Origin: Prorocentrum cordatum | Lineage: Eukaryota > Sar > Dinophyceae > Prorocentrales > Prorocentraceae | Length of the DNA: 64,000 bases | Direction of reading: 5' to 3' | NCBI GenBank assembly: GCA_963575745.1 | Contig: CAUYUJ010014766.1 | Span: forward strand, 87,932 to 151,931 | Part shown: piece after piece, positions 55,287-64,000 of the stretch | Numbering within the stretch: the stretch's first letter is position 1 | How the letters are laid out: every line of letters begins with the position of its first letter | Notes under the pieces: model-generated | Told to the model about the DNA's origin: nothing | Seen by the model: only the letters and a program-made list of their open reading frames with translations | The model's database searches: none | Made by a program: the position numbers and the translations under genes

Positions 55287-55379
55287 CTTCGCGGGGCCGA
55301 TGCGCTCAGCTTTCGCGCAAAGGCCTGTGCTCCGGCGTCGCCGAGGTCCTCGTTATGGTACAGGTAGAGCTCCTCCCCT
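55287..55379 (-). CDS. Leucine-rich-repeat exon
   Basis: After the acceptor CCGGCAG (ending at 55380) the minus strand reads GEELYLYHNEDLGDAGAQAF, then ARKLSASAPR, with a canonical GAAG|GTCCGG donor at 55287. ELYLYHNxxLGDAGAQAFA is a ribonuclease-inhibitor-type LRR. The 93-bp exon enters with one nucleotide and leaves with two. First of four LRR exons in transcript order on this strand. Confidence 0.65.
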
Positions 55380-55878
55380 CTGCCGGCTGCCCTACGGCAG
55401 GTTCGTGTCTTGGCGACCCTGGCGCTGGTTTCTGACACCGCGGGGATGGATCGACCTGGCACGATCAGCAGTTTTTCGACCGCCCGGTCGTTCCCTATTG
55501 GTCGTGGTCGATTCTGGGCCACTGGCGGCGTTCAACCTCGAACACCCGCGGCGGGGTCGCCGCCGAGTCGACAGGCGCCAAGAAACAGCCAAGATCTACT
55601 CCATGACGGGGGCGAGGGTGCGAGGGCCCGCGCCGATCGGCAGAACAGTGCACAAGCGAAACGACAACAGCAACTGCACACGCCCGAGCGCTGCCGAGAG
55701 AGAGACCCCTAGGACCCCCCGCCGAACGCCTCTCGCGCCTGCCGCCGCCGCCCTCCGCCGCCCTGCGGCCAACGGAGGCCGCCTCCCCTTCCTGCCTTCC
55801 GCCGGGCTCCGCGCCGAGGGCAGGTCCGCCGAGGGCGGGGCGCGCCGGAGGCGAGGTCCTGTCTGGAGCACCCTGCAG

Positions 55879-56049
55879 TCGACCCGTGTCACAAGGATGC
55901 GCGGCAAGGGTGCCAAAGGGCCTCGGACGCCCACTTCGAGGCTCTTCGGGCGGGGCGCGGCCGACGGAAGTGGCGAAGGATGGACCGAGGAGGCAAGGAG
56001 GCAAGGGTACGCTCTTGGGAAGGGTGCCCCTCCTTACTACGCGGGTGGA
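55879..56049. mobile_element. Foldback family F9, copy 3
   Basis: GTCGACCCGTGTCACAAGGA, with ATGCGCGGCAAGGGTGCC, pairs with the right end (GGGTGCCCCTCCTTACTACG, CGGGTGGAC). Shares GGCGGGGCGCGGCCRACG with copy 2. Confidence 0.75.
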
Positions 56050-56789
56050 CTGTACGTTTGCGTGCGGAGGCGAGCTGCTCGGCTGGAACGCGCGACTCGG
56101 CACGACCACGAATCGGGACGGGACTCGGCCTTGCCTGCGACGGGTCCCGATGCGGGCGGAGGTGGCGAAAGGGCTTGGGCCCGCCCTGCATAGGACACGT
56201 GTCTTACGATTGCACATCGGTCGGAAGAAGTAGGCAGAAGCATGAAATAGGAAGGCGTTGAAATGAGATTGGGTTCTGTCCGCCCCCCTGGGGAGGACGG
56301 AAAAGTTGAAGCCACCCGATTATTGAAGTAGGAAGGCGCTTAAAGTAGATGGAATATGGGAATTCAAAAATACCTACTTTCAAGGACCGATGGGTACTTT
56401 TTGATTCGTCCCAGACACCCATTGAATGACAATATGGGAAGGGTGCCAAGTCAAGTCCCGCGGGAACAAGAGCTTATCTTCGCCAGGGGTCCCTAGAATG
56501 GGGAAGGTGGGGCGTGCCATCATGAATGTCATGACCATCGTCGCCATACGGCTCATCGTGGAGACCTTGACCACATTCATCAGATTGCCCATCACCACCG
56601 TGATCGTCACCCAAATGATCAGCATCATCCACCACCGTGCCGCGATGCACTCAGTGGAGGCCTCAGGTCCTTCAGATACTATGGTTTTGGCACTGTTCTG
56701 CACTGTGAGAGGCCCACATCTCCGAATTCCAAACGCTCACTGGCGCTCTGGGGCTTGCCGCGTGCCTGCGTGCCTGTCGCGTGAACTCG
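56050..56789. other. Unassigned sequence
   Basis: 56300-56460 is closer to balanced composition. 56520-56640 is an ATCATC/GTCATG-like degenerate triplet stretch. No gene recognised. Confidence 0.5.
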
Positions 56790-57445
56790 CTGAAGCCAGA
56801 GGGCCACAAGACGGGCCCCAGACGGGAGGGCCCCAAGACACCACAATATGGCCTCAACACGGCCCAAGAGGACCACAAGACGCCTCAAGAGAGACGACGA
56901 GGAATCTCAAGAGGGCCCAGATAAGCAAAAATCATATATGCTCTTTTTTCCTGTTTCCATGACGAAAGCGCTTCCGTTTCAGGGTTCCGATCGCCCAAAA
57001 AGGCCCAAGAGGGCCCCGGGAGAGCCCGCAAACAGCCCAACACGCTCCAGAAAGGGCCCCAAGACGGCCCAAGAGGGCCTCAAGACGGCCGACGAGGCCC
57101 ACACGACGGCCTGTGAGGCCCCAAGGGGGGCTATCGGGCGCTCTCTGGGCTGCCCGCGTGCTTGCCGCGTGATTTCGAGGGGACCATGGCGCAAAAAAGA
57201 TGGCCTTAGGCCTCAAGGCGGCCCAAGAGGCGCCCGGTAGACCCCACAGAGGCTCCAAGAAAAGCCCAAGAGCCTCCAATAAGCATTCAAACCGCCCCCA
57301 GCATTCCACAAGAGGCCCCAGGGATCGACATGACCCTAGTGGCACTGCGCGGGTATCACTATCATCATACAGCTGGCATCTAACAGGGAGCATCCCAAGA
57401 GGCCCCCCAAGTGGCATCCCAAGAGACCCCAACAGACATCCGTCG
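56790..57445. repeat. CCAAGAGGCC-type degenerate decamer tract, copy 5 (F13)
   Basis: CCCAAGACGGCC, CCAAGAGGGCC and CCCCAAGAGACC units with an A/T-richer TGCTCTTTTTTCCTG block at 56939, in the same relative place as the A/T block of the other long copies. Confidence 0.7.
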
Positions 57446-58928
57446 ATGTCGCCCAAGTGTTACCTTCTCGGGAATACTGTGACCAGCAACCCAAGCACGG
57501 CGGCGGGTTTGGCCGAATTCGTCGTCCTATTGGTCAGCATCATGGCCACCATCGCTGGTTCGATCATAATGGCAATAATCACGGTAATCATGATCAACAG
57601 TGCCACCATCTTCGCCATGGAAGGCATAACCACCGATCGTGGTGGTCGAGCTTGCATACATGCTTCACGTCTCGCCCCAAGGCCAAATACAAAATATCCC
57701 GCCGCCTCACGGGCGCACCACCTCCTTTCGCAGACGCGGCCAGCCTCCTCGACTTTAACGCTTCGTTTGCACCCAGTCCTCAAGGTAGAGTGCGTGCGGA
57801 TGCAAGTTTTCCTGAAAAGCCAATTCTTCCATGTAGCATGTACAACAAATGTGGCACCCTTTAACTCTCTCTCTCTCTCTCTTGTTCTATCTGGCTATAT
57901 CCTCCCTACCTCTGCCTGTATGTGTTGTTTGACAGTATATGGTTATCTTATGGTTGCGTCTCTCATTAAATATCACTCTATATCTCTCTCTCTGTCTTCC
58001 TCTCCTCCTCTTGTGCATCACTCTCGCGCGGTTTACACCCAACAGGCCAGCACATGACCACGGCCTACCTCAAACACATGCCGCAAAACGACCCCTTCCC
58101 AGAGCTCGCGACAACTCGCCGCCAACTCTCCTGCTCGGGTAGACGCTCCTTTTCCTCGGAAACCGACAAGGTGGATGAGGAGGCACCGGAAGCAGTGGTC
58201 CGCTTTCTGTTCCCGACCACCGTGGCGAATGCGGCCGTGGACCCACCCGAACAAAGAACCCAGACCTCCGCACAACGCCGCGCATCTGTTCGAGCGCGCG
58301 GCCCCCAGACCTCTGGACTCCTTCCAGGGGACCGGCTCTGTCTCTCGTCAATGTTTGACTGCCCCTGCGTCGGAAACCATCGCCCAAACTGAAAGTCAGA
58401 CAGCAAGGACGCGCCCACACGGGTCCGCCCCAAGCCAGGTGCGCCGAAGCCCTGTCGCGAACCCCGGCCGGCCACAGGGAGCTCCCCAAACTGCGTCAGC
58501 GGAGGAAAGAGGACGGGGTTGGCTCTACCTTGTCGTGCGCCCGTGATGGAGTGGCGCGAGAGGGGACGGCCTCCCAAAGTGGGCGAGCGAGGGCTTCTCC
58601 TCAGGCGGGCGCATTCTTAGAAGGCCCCGAGGCCCCTTCTGAGCAAGTCCTGGCTTTCTAAAACATCCCCCGCCCTTTGAGGAGAACAATGCTTCACCGT
58701 GTTGGGACGAAGGGCTTGGGAGGATGCAGGGTCTGAGCAATAGCACACGGATGCAACGCACGACACTTTCGGACGACTGCGGGTACCGAGATCCTTAGTT
58801 CTCCCAGCCCCATCGTCCCAACCCGATAATTGTGCTCCTGACCCTTTCCGTCGCGCCGCCCTGCGTGCGCGCTGCCAAAAAGCGGCTCCCAAGCCCAGGC
58901 CAGCCAGACGGGATCAGAGAGGAGCTAA
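57446..58928. other. Unassigned sequence with CT-rich microsatellites
   Basis: (CT)n at 57864-57882 and 57982-57998. 58800-58826 repeats the CTCCCAGCCCCATC-TC-CAACCCGA motif of 62500 and 62825. No exon defended. Confidence 0.45.
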
Positions 58929-59093
58929 AGGGGTCCAGGGACACACAAACAAATATACACAAATTCCAAGATTCCCGAACTGTTCCTATACTTTCTCGGT
59001 GTTCGTATTCCCTCCCCCCGACTTCCCGCATTTCCCCATATTTTCTTGGGATCCGAAGATTCATTGTGTATGTGCTTTTTCCCCTCCTGAGGA
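58929..59093. mobile_element. Family F10 element, copy 2
   Basis: GGGTCCAGGGACACACAAAC at the left and TTCATTGTGTATGTGC near the right are partly complementary. CCCATATTTTCTTGGGATCC and TTCCCCTCCTGAGGA match copy 1 (19118-19283). Confidence 0.7.
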
Positions 59094-59339
59094 GTGCGTG
59101 GCGTGGTCCCGTGAGGCCCCGACCCCCAGTTGCAGCCGGGAGCCGTTGCTTCGCGCGTCGCGGCGGCGGCCGCAGCGACACGCCGTGCCCTGCGAGCGCA
59201 TGGCGCGTCGCGCCGCCCCGCGAGGAGGGGGGGCGGGCACGGCTCGGGACCCCGACGCTCGGGCGTGGGGACGTGGACAGCGTGTCGTGCCGCAGCGTGG
59301 TGGGCCAGAACCGGCGGCACGACACGCCGAGCGGGAGCT

Positions 59340-60180
59340 CCTCGGCCCTCCTCCCTCCTCCTCCTCCTCCTCCTCCTCCACCTCCTCCTCCCTCCTCCTC
59401 CTCCTCCTCCTCCTCCTCCTCCTCCTCTCCTCCTCCCTCCTCCCCTCCCCCTCCTCCTCTCCTCCTCCTCCTCCTCCTCCTCCTCCCTCCTACTCCTCCT
59501 CCACCCTCCTCCTCCTCCTCCTCCTCCTCCTCCTCCTCCTCCTCCTCCTCCTCCTCCTCCTCCTCCCCCAGGGTCGCCACGAGGCCCAGGGCCGACGCCG
59601 CCCGCCGCCCCCGCGCGGGCACAGGCGGCTCCAGCAGAGCCCGAGAGCCCGCGCGGGCGCCGCCCCCGACGCTCCCCCGGCGGGGAGCGGGGGGAAGGCG
59701 CCGAGGGGGCCAGGCGAGGCCTGCCCGCCCCCCCCCCCCCCCCTTTGGGATCCTCCCTCGGCCTCCTCCCTCTCGCCCACCTCCCTCTCGGCCACCGCTT
59801 CTCCTCCTCCTCCTCCTCCTCCTCCTCCTCCTCCTCCTCCTCCTCCTCCTCCTCCTTCGCCCTCGTGTGCCTCCTCCGCACGCCCCATCCCTCGGCCTCC
59901 TCCCGCGGCCCTCCACCCCTGTGCGCCCTCCCGCCGCCTCCATGCTTGCTCGTGCTCCTCTGGCCTCCCTCCGTCCCACAACGTCCTCCTCCTCCTCTCC
60001 TCCTCCCGCCGCCTCCCTCCTCCTCCGCCTCCTCCCCTCCTCCTCCTCCTCCTCCTCCTCTACTCCTCCTGCCACCTGCTCCTCCTCCTCCTCCTCCTCC
60101 TCCTCCTCCTCCCTCCTCCTCCGCCTCCTCCTCCTCCTCCTCCTCCTCCTCCTCCTCCTCCTCCTCCTCCTCCTCCTCCC
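59340..60180 (+). repeat. Three (CCT)n tracts with GC-rich spacers
   Basis: 59340-59566, 59806-59856 and 59985-60180 are CCT runs. The spacer 59570-59755 is extremely GC-rich and open in all frames. No exon could be defended. Confidence 0.93.
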
Positions 60181-60309
60181 CGCGCCTCCCTCTGGAGCCT
60201 GACTCGGGGGTACGCCCCCGTCGTTGCGTGTAGCACGGCCCCTCGGGCACAGCCAAAAAATGATCTCCGCCCCCCTCCTGTCTTGTGCGCATACATACCA
60301 GACCGTTTG

Positions 60310-60480
60310 ATGTATACATCTATGTATATATACATATATATATATATGTATATATATATATATGTAGATGTGCAGATATCGATATAGAAAAAGAGAGAGC
60401 GATACAGAGGGAGAGAGAGCGAGAGACGGAAAGAGAGAAGCAGAGAGAGAGAGAGAGACAGAGGGAGAGAGTGAGAGAAG
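60310..60480 (+). repeat. (TA)n followed by (GAGA)n
   Basis: TATATA/TATG to about 60385, then AGAGAGAGCG units to 60480. Confidence 0.93.
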
Positions 60481-60656
60481 CGAAATGATAGTGGAACCGA
60501 TTTATAATACAATGCAGGGTCGGGAAAGTAGCCTTCGGATGCAATGAACGATAACTTCGGCCGCCTGCGCCTAGCGAAAGGAACACATGTTGTCGCCGCA
60601 GCGCATGGGCCGCCAATCGGCCAATCCAACACCGCGCAAGTTTCCTAAGAATCGGA

Positions 60657-61020
60657 TGGCAACCTGCAGCCTGCTTCGTGGCCCTCTCCAGGCCATCTTG
60701 GACCCCTGGGGACCTCCCAAGAACAAGATTGTACCATGCAGCCTACTTCGTGGCCTTCTTCGGCCATCTTGGACCCCTGGGGGCCTCCCACCAAGCAGGT
60801 TGCATGCGGCAGCCTTCTTCGTGGCCGTCTTGGGGCCATCTCTTGGACCCCTGGGAACCTGGGAACCTCCCAAGAAGTATATTGCATCCTGCAGGATGCT
60901 TCGTGGCCTTCTTGGGGCGATCTCTTGGAGCCCTGGGAACCTCGCAAGAAGCAGATGGCACCATGCAGTTTCGTGTCCCTCTTGGGGCACCCTTTGGAAC
61001 CCCGTCGGGGCCTTTGATGG
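60657..61020 (+). repeat. ~74-bp tandem repeat, about five copies
   Basis: CTTCGTGGCC recurs at 60674, 60748, 60821 and 60899, with TTTCGTGTCC at 60969. Each unit also has GCCATCTTGGACCCCTGGG and CCTCCCAAGAAG. Confidence 0.9.
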
Positions 61021-61427
61021 GAGGCCGTCCACAAAGATCCGTCTCGCATGGGGTCTGGGCCCTCTCCGAGCCACACCTTGGACCACCTCGGGTGTTGAAG
61101 CGACGCGATTAGCACCGGGGATGGACGAAGTAAGCGGGGACCTGTCGACCCCTATCGCCGACTTTTGGGGGATCTCCGATTGGACCAACAATTTAAGGCC
61201 CCACCCTGGGATATGTGATAGTGGGGGCGTCCATCCTCGATAGGGGTGCGTCCGAATAGCCCCTGTGGGGTGATCCTGCCCATTTCTCGGAGCGGCCATA
61301 CTTTTCGAACGGAACTCGGGGATTGGAAAAAGAAAAACCGCCGGCGAACCAAGGGCATGAGCAATGACGGAAGATCGGGCAGCTGCCCAGCTGCCCAGTG
61401 AATAATGAATGCCGCATCGGGTTCCGT

Positions 61428-61590
61428 ATGGAGATCCGTTGCTGATGTGGAATTCGCTAAGGAATTCGACCTCGTTATCATGCGCGTTTTGGGGTTGCGG
61501 GACTGCGGCAAGTTCCGTATTGCGTCCCGCTCCTGATACGGAAATAATTATGAATTCCGTATTGCGTCCCGTTCGTGATGCGGAATCACT
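61428..61590 (+). repeat. TTCCGTATTGCGTCCC repeats with ATTCCG/CGGAAT dyads
   Basis: GAATTCCGTATTGCGTCCCG and TTCCGTATTGCGTCCCGCTC occur in tandem, with more diverged copies to the left (TTCCGTATGGAGATCCG). Each ends in TGATACGGAA or TGATGCGGAAT. Confidence 0.8.
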
Positions 61591-61918
61591 ACTGCATTGG
61601 ACCGCTTCCTTACTTCATGGGTTGCGCCACGACTTCTGTATGAGTCGTCGCCACCGGCGGTGCAACATCGCTAACGATCGGAACCATATGTGATGCTAGA
61701 CTATACGGGCCAAGTCCGTGATGCGATGAGCAGGGCTCTTCAGGAACTAGTGCTGTCGATGTAGGAGACGTGTGAGTGCGATGAGCAGGAACGTCGTTTC
61801 CAGCAAGATGAAAGCGAAGGGCCCAATTAAGATCAAGCAAGACTACCAGCACAATCGGCAGGCAGTGCAAGCTCTGAGGGGGTTGGAGGCTGCGACGGCC
61901 AAGGGATGACTGCCTCGT

Positions 61919-62282
61919 ATCGGCGGTGAGCGAAGGGGGAAGTGAGAAGGAGCAAGCCTTCTCAGAAGGCGGCGAGACTTCTCAGAAGCCCTCCCGCCTT
62001 CTGAGACATTTCCTGTGCTGGGGGGCCGCACGCGAACCCTGCCCCTACCCCCCACGATTTCCGAAGGGGGAGGGTGGGGTTCACTTCGTTCGGGAGCTCC
62101 CGAGCGAAGTGAGCCCCCCCCTCCCCCCCAGCAATCGTGGGGGGTAGGGGCAGGGCTCGCCTGCGCCCCCCCCCATGTGTCCTTGGGGGAAGGCTCAGAG
62201 AACTCCCCGGAGGGCTGGGGCACGCCCGAGCCCTCTGAGCAGGCCTGCCCCCTCCCGCCTGCCCCCCGGGCTCGCCGCCGAT
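61919..62282. mobile_element. Foldback family F6, copy 4, with a nested hairpin element
   Basis: ATCGGCGGTGAGCGAAGGGG pairs with CCCCCGGGCTCGCCGCCGAT. It is about 150 bp longer than the other copies because a second foldback (62021-62173) lies inside. That element has arms GCGAACCCTGCCCCTACCCC and the complement ending GGGGCAGGGCTCGCCTGCG. Its centre TTCACTTCGTTCGGGAGC/CGAGCGAAGTGAG is another stem. Confidence 0.85.
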
Positions 62283-62309
62283 AAGGCACATCTTCAGCAT
62301 TCGCGATCA

Positions 62310-62490
62310 CACAGTCGGGGCGTTGACCTGAGGAATCCTAAAATAAGGAACGAGGCCCCTTTTCTCCATAAGTTAGACTTCGATTTCCCGTCGTGGACAT
62401 AAGGAAGACCTGAGGCAAGCTGCAAAACAATCAAGGAACACGGAGCCCCTGCCCAACGAAAAGGGTTCCTTCTTCAGCGCCCCGACTGTA
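62310..62490 (+). mobile_element. Family 1 MITE, copy 3
   Basis: CAGTCGGGGCGTTGACCTGA to GCGCCCCGACTGTA. Left flank is CA where copy 2 has TA. Lies 28 bp after the F6 element. Confidence 0.85.
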
Positions 62491-62499
62491 CGGATGATA

Positions 62500-62895
62500 C
62501 GATCATCTCTCCCAGCCCCATCCTCTCAACCCGACTTCTGTCTTTCTGAATCTATCGTCCTCCGCCTCCCCCCTCGCTAGAGGCCTCCTAGATGGGGTCC
62601 GAACAGATGGTGTCGGAGGATCGCGCCGCGTCCCCGATGCATCGGCGATGCATCGACGATGCATCGGCGATGCATCGGTGCATCGGCGACGTCGGCGTGG
62701 GGAAACACGGGCTCCACATCGAGCCGCATCGTCGAGACATTGGCGATGCGGCGCGGTCAGCCGAACACGTCTACTCGGAGCCCATCTGGGAGGCCTGGAC
62801 TCTCCCTCTCCCTCCACTCCTCCCCGATCATCTCTCCCAGCCCCATCCTCTCAACCCAATCCCTGTCTTTCTGAATTTATCCCCCTCCGCCTCTT
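62500..62895 (+). repeat. ~70-bp direct repeat flanking an F8 element
   Basis: CGATCATCTCTCCCAGCCCC, ATCCTCTCAACCC and CTGTCTTTCTGAAT occur at 62500-62570 and again at 62825-62895, on both sides of the foldback at 62580-62796. The same opening motif is at 58800. The spacing suggests duplication with, or of, the insertion site. Confidence 0.8.
62580..62796. mobile_element. Foldback family F8, copy 2
   Basis: GAGGCCTCCTAGATGGGGTCC pairs with GGAGCCCATCTGGGAGGCCT. Core has four GATGCATCG copies and GGGCTCCACATCGAGCCGC. Confidence 0.85.
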
Positions 62896-62897
62896 TC

Positions 62898-62975
62898 CTC
62901 CTCCTCCTCCTCCTCCTCCTCCTCCCCCTCCTCCTCCTCCTCCTCTTCCTCCCCTCCTCGTCCCTCCTCCACGTT
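62898..62975 (+). repeat. (CCT)n pyrimidine tract
   Basis: CCT triplets with one CCCC and one TTCC break. Confidence 0.93.
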
Positions 62976-63432
62976 GCCGAAGGAGGCAGATCGACTCTGC
63001 ACTCGGTAGCTGCATTGGCCTCGGGCCGCAGCCCGCCCGCGCGGGCCAGGCCGGGCCGGCTCCGGGCGCCCCTGGCTGCTTGGCAGGCGGGGGCCGCCGC
63101 CCAGGCGGAGCCGAGCCCGAGGCGAGGCGCGCGTCCGACGCGCTCGCCGTGGGGAACCGAGCGTCGAGCACGGCCAAGCCCCAGAGATCCGAGGCCATGA
63201 TTCTTCCAAGCCGGCGGCCTTTCCTGGATCTCGTCCTCCATCAGGGGGGCCTGTTTGCTCGGGCCCGGGGACCACCGGAAAATGGATCCGTGACGAAGAA
63301 CCACCTCCCTATAAGGCAGGGGCCGGGGCCTGTGGGCCGCGGATCGGAGCAAAGATCACGTCGGCGGATGTCTGGGGCCGAGGCCTTCGCGGTCCGGGCC
63401 CCGGGGCGCAGTCCCCGGGCACGCTCGCGCCG

Positions 63433-63612
63433 TACAGTCGGGACGTTGACCTAAGGAACCCTGAATAAGGAACGAGGCCCCTTGCTCCCATAAGTTAAGT
63501 TTTGCTGTCCCGTGGAAAACGAAAGGAACACCCAAGGCAAACTGTACATCAATCAAGGAACACCGAGCCCCTCCCCAACGAAAAGGGTTCCTTCTTCAGC
63601 GCCCCGACTGTG
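63433..63612 (+). mobile_element. Family 1 MITE, copy 4
   Basis: TACAGTCGGGACGTTGACC to GCGCCCCGACTGTG. The right TA has become TG. Same orientation as the other three copies. Confidence 0.87.
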
Positions 63613-63766
63613 TGGGGTAAACAAAAGGCACGAGGGGAGGCGGCTCCCGGTTCTTCTTCGGCCTCTCGGGGCCCTTTGCCGGGCCTCGCGGGGCGGTCAA
63701 AAGGTGGCTCGCGGGATGAGGGCCGGTCCCGGGGCAGTGACCGAGAGGTCGGGGGGCCCGGCCCTC

Positions 63767-63904
63767 GCCATCGCTCGGACGCCCCTTCCCCGTGCGTCGT
63801 TTTCGTCGACTTCGTGCGTGCTGCTTAATTATGTCGCCAGGGGGCCCCAAGGTGTGCCTCGAGGGTCTTCGCCGAGCAAAGGGCGCACACGTCCGGGCGA
63901 TGCC
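63767..63904. mobile_element. Foldback family F5, copy 4
   Basis: GCCATCGCTCGGACGCCCC pairs with GCACACGTCCGGGCGATGCC. Loop has CTTCCCCGTGCGTCG and GTCGACTTCGTGCG. At 138 bp the longest copy. Confidence 0.87.
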
Positions 63905-64000
63905 AAGGGTCTCGAAACAAGAGCGCCCGAAACGCCAGGCGCCCCCTGACCTTCCAGAGAGCTATCTTTTCTAGCACGGGAGGCCCAAACACCTTAAAAT

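Noticed and set aside
58795-60387. Frames over 420 codons on both strands
   Set aside because: CCT tracts plus extremely GC-rich spacers. No domain, and three frames are equally open.
1-64000. CRISPR arrays, bacterial operons, phage or plasmid functions
   Set aside because: No repeat-spacer pattern, ribosome-binding-site-led gene runs or prokaryotic protein families were seen. The tandem repeats have no unique spacers of constant length.

Overview
This window looks like nuclear DNA of a dinoflagellate. The strongest sign is an exact copy of the 22-nt dinoflagellate spliced leader on the minus strand at 13900-13879. It sits 95 nt upstream of the ATG of an AP2-like gene, as expected for a reinserted trans-spliced mRNA. 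Other signs are very high GC, coding bits that occur as short exons with AG acceptors and non-canonical donors, and a large load of simple repeats. Many small inverted-repeat elements resemble the introner-rich, GC-rich Prorocentrum type of genome. That genus-level guess is inference only. Nothing prokaryotic, plastid or mitochondrial was seen.

Genes are sparse. The only long credible protein is a non-LTR retrotransposon polyprotein on the minus strand (26028 to about 21890: endonuclease, reverse transcriptase with YADD, three zinc-finger-like motifs). It continues in a shifted frame as a 286-codon C-terminal domain ending at 21033. The spliced-leader gene at 13783-12911 encodes a hydrophobic leader and two AP2-like repeats. 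It carries two compensating 1-nt frameshifts and a stop inside repeat 1. Four leucine-rich-repeat exons lie on the minus strand in transcription order (55379-55287, 45202-45116, 39010-38930, 30823-30675). They could be one gene of about 25 kb whose introns are filled with repeats. Other likely minus-strand exons are 1101-947 (signal-peptide start), 9475-9380, 5996-5878 (terminal) and 27231-27133 (terminal).

The rest is repeats. At least a dozen families of 100-360 bp foldback or MITE-like elements are present in two to four copies each: family 1 (Tc1/mariner-like, TA flanks), family 2 and family 3 (TCGGG ends, 5-bp target duplications), and foldback families F4 to F11 plus F-CTG. One foldback is nested in another at 26705-27125, and again at 61919-62282. 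One palindrome is inserted in a satellite unit at 19450.

Tandem DNA includes a degenerate ~85-bp satellite (3800-6735), a ~130-200-bp satellite (18350-19670), a 42-bp minisatellite inside a ~1.1-kb tandem duplication (34311-36095), 36-, 74-, 83-, 113- and 120-bp arrays, a long tetranucleotide field (41165-41745), and many (GGA)n/(CCT)n tracts. The largest such tracts, 43975-45100 and 45318-45870, are in opposite orientation around an LRR exon. An AT-rich nested palindrome (33470-34300) stands out against the GC-rich background.

Because GC is so high, most long open frames here are chance. Calls below rest on motif, homology within the window, or splice context, not on frame length.
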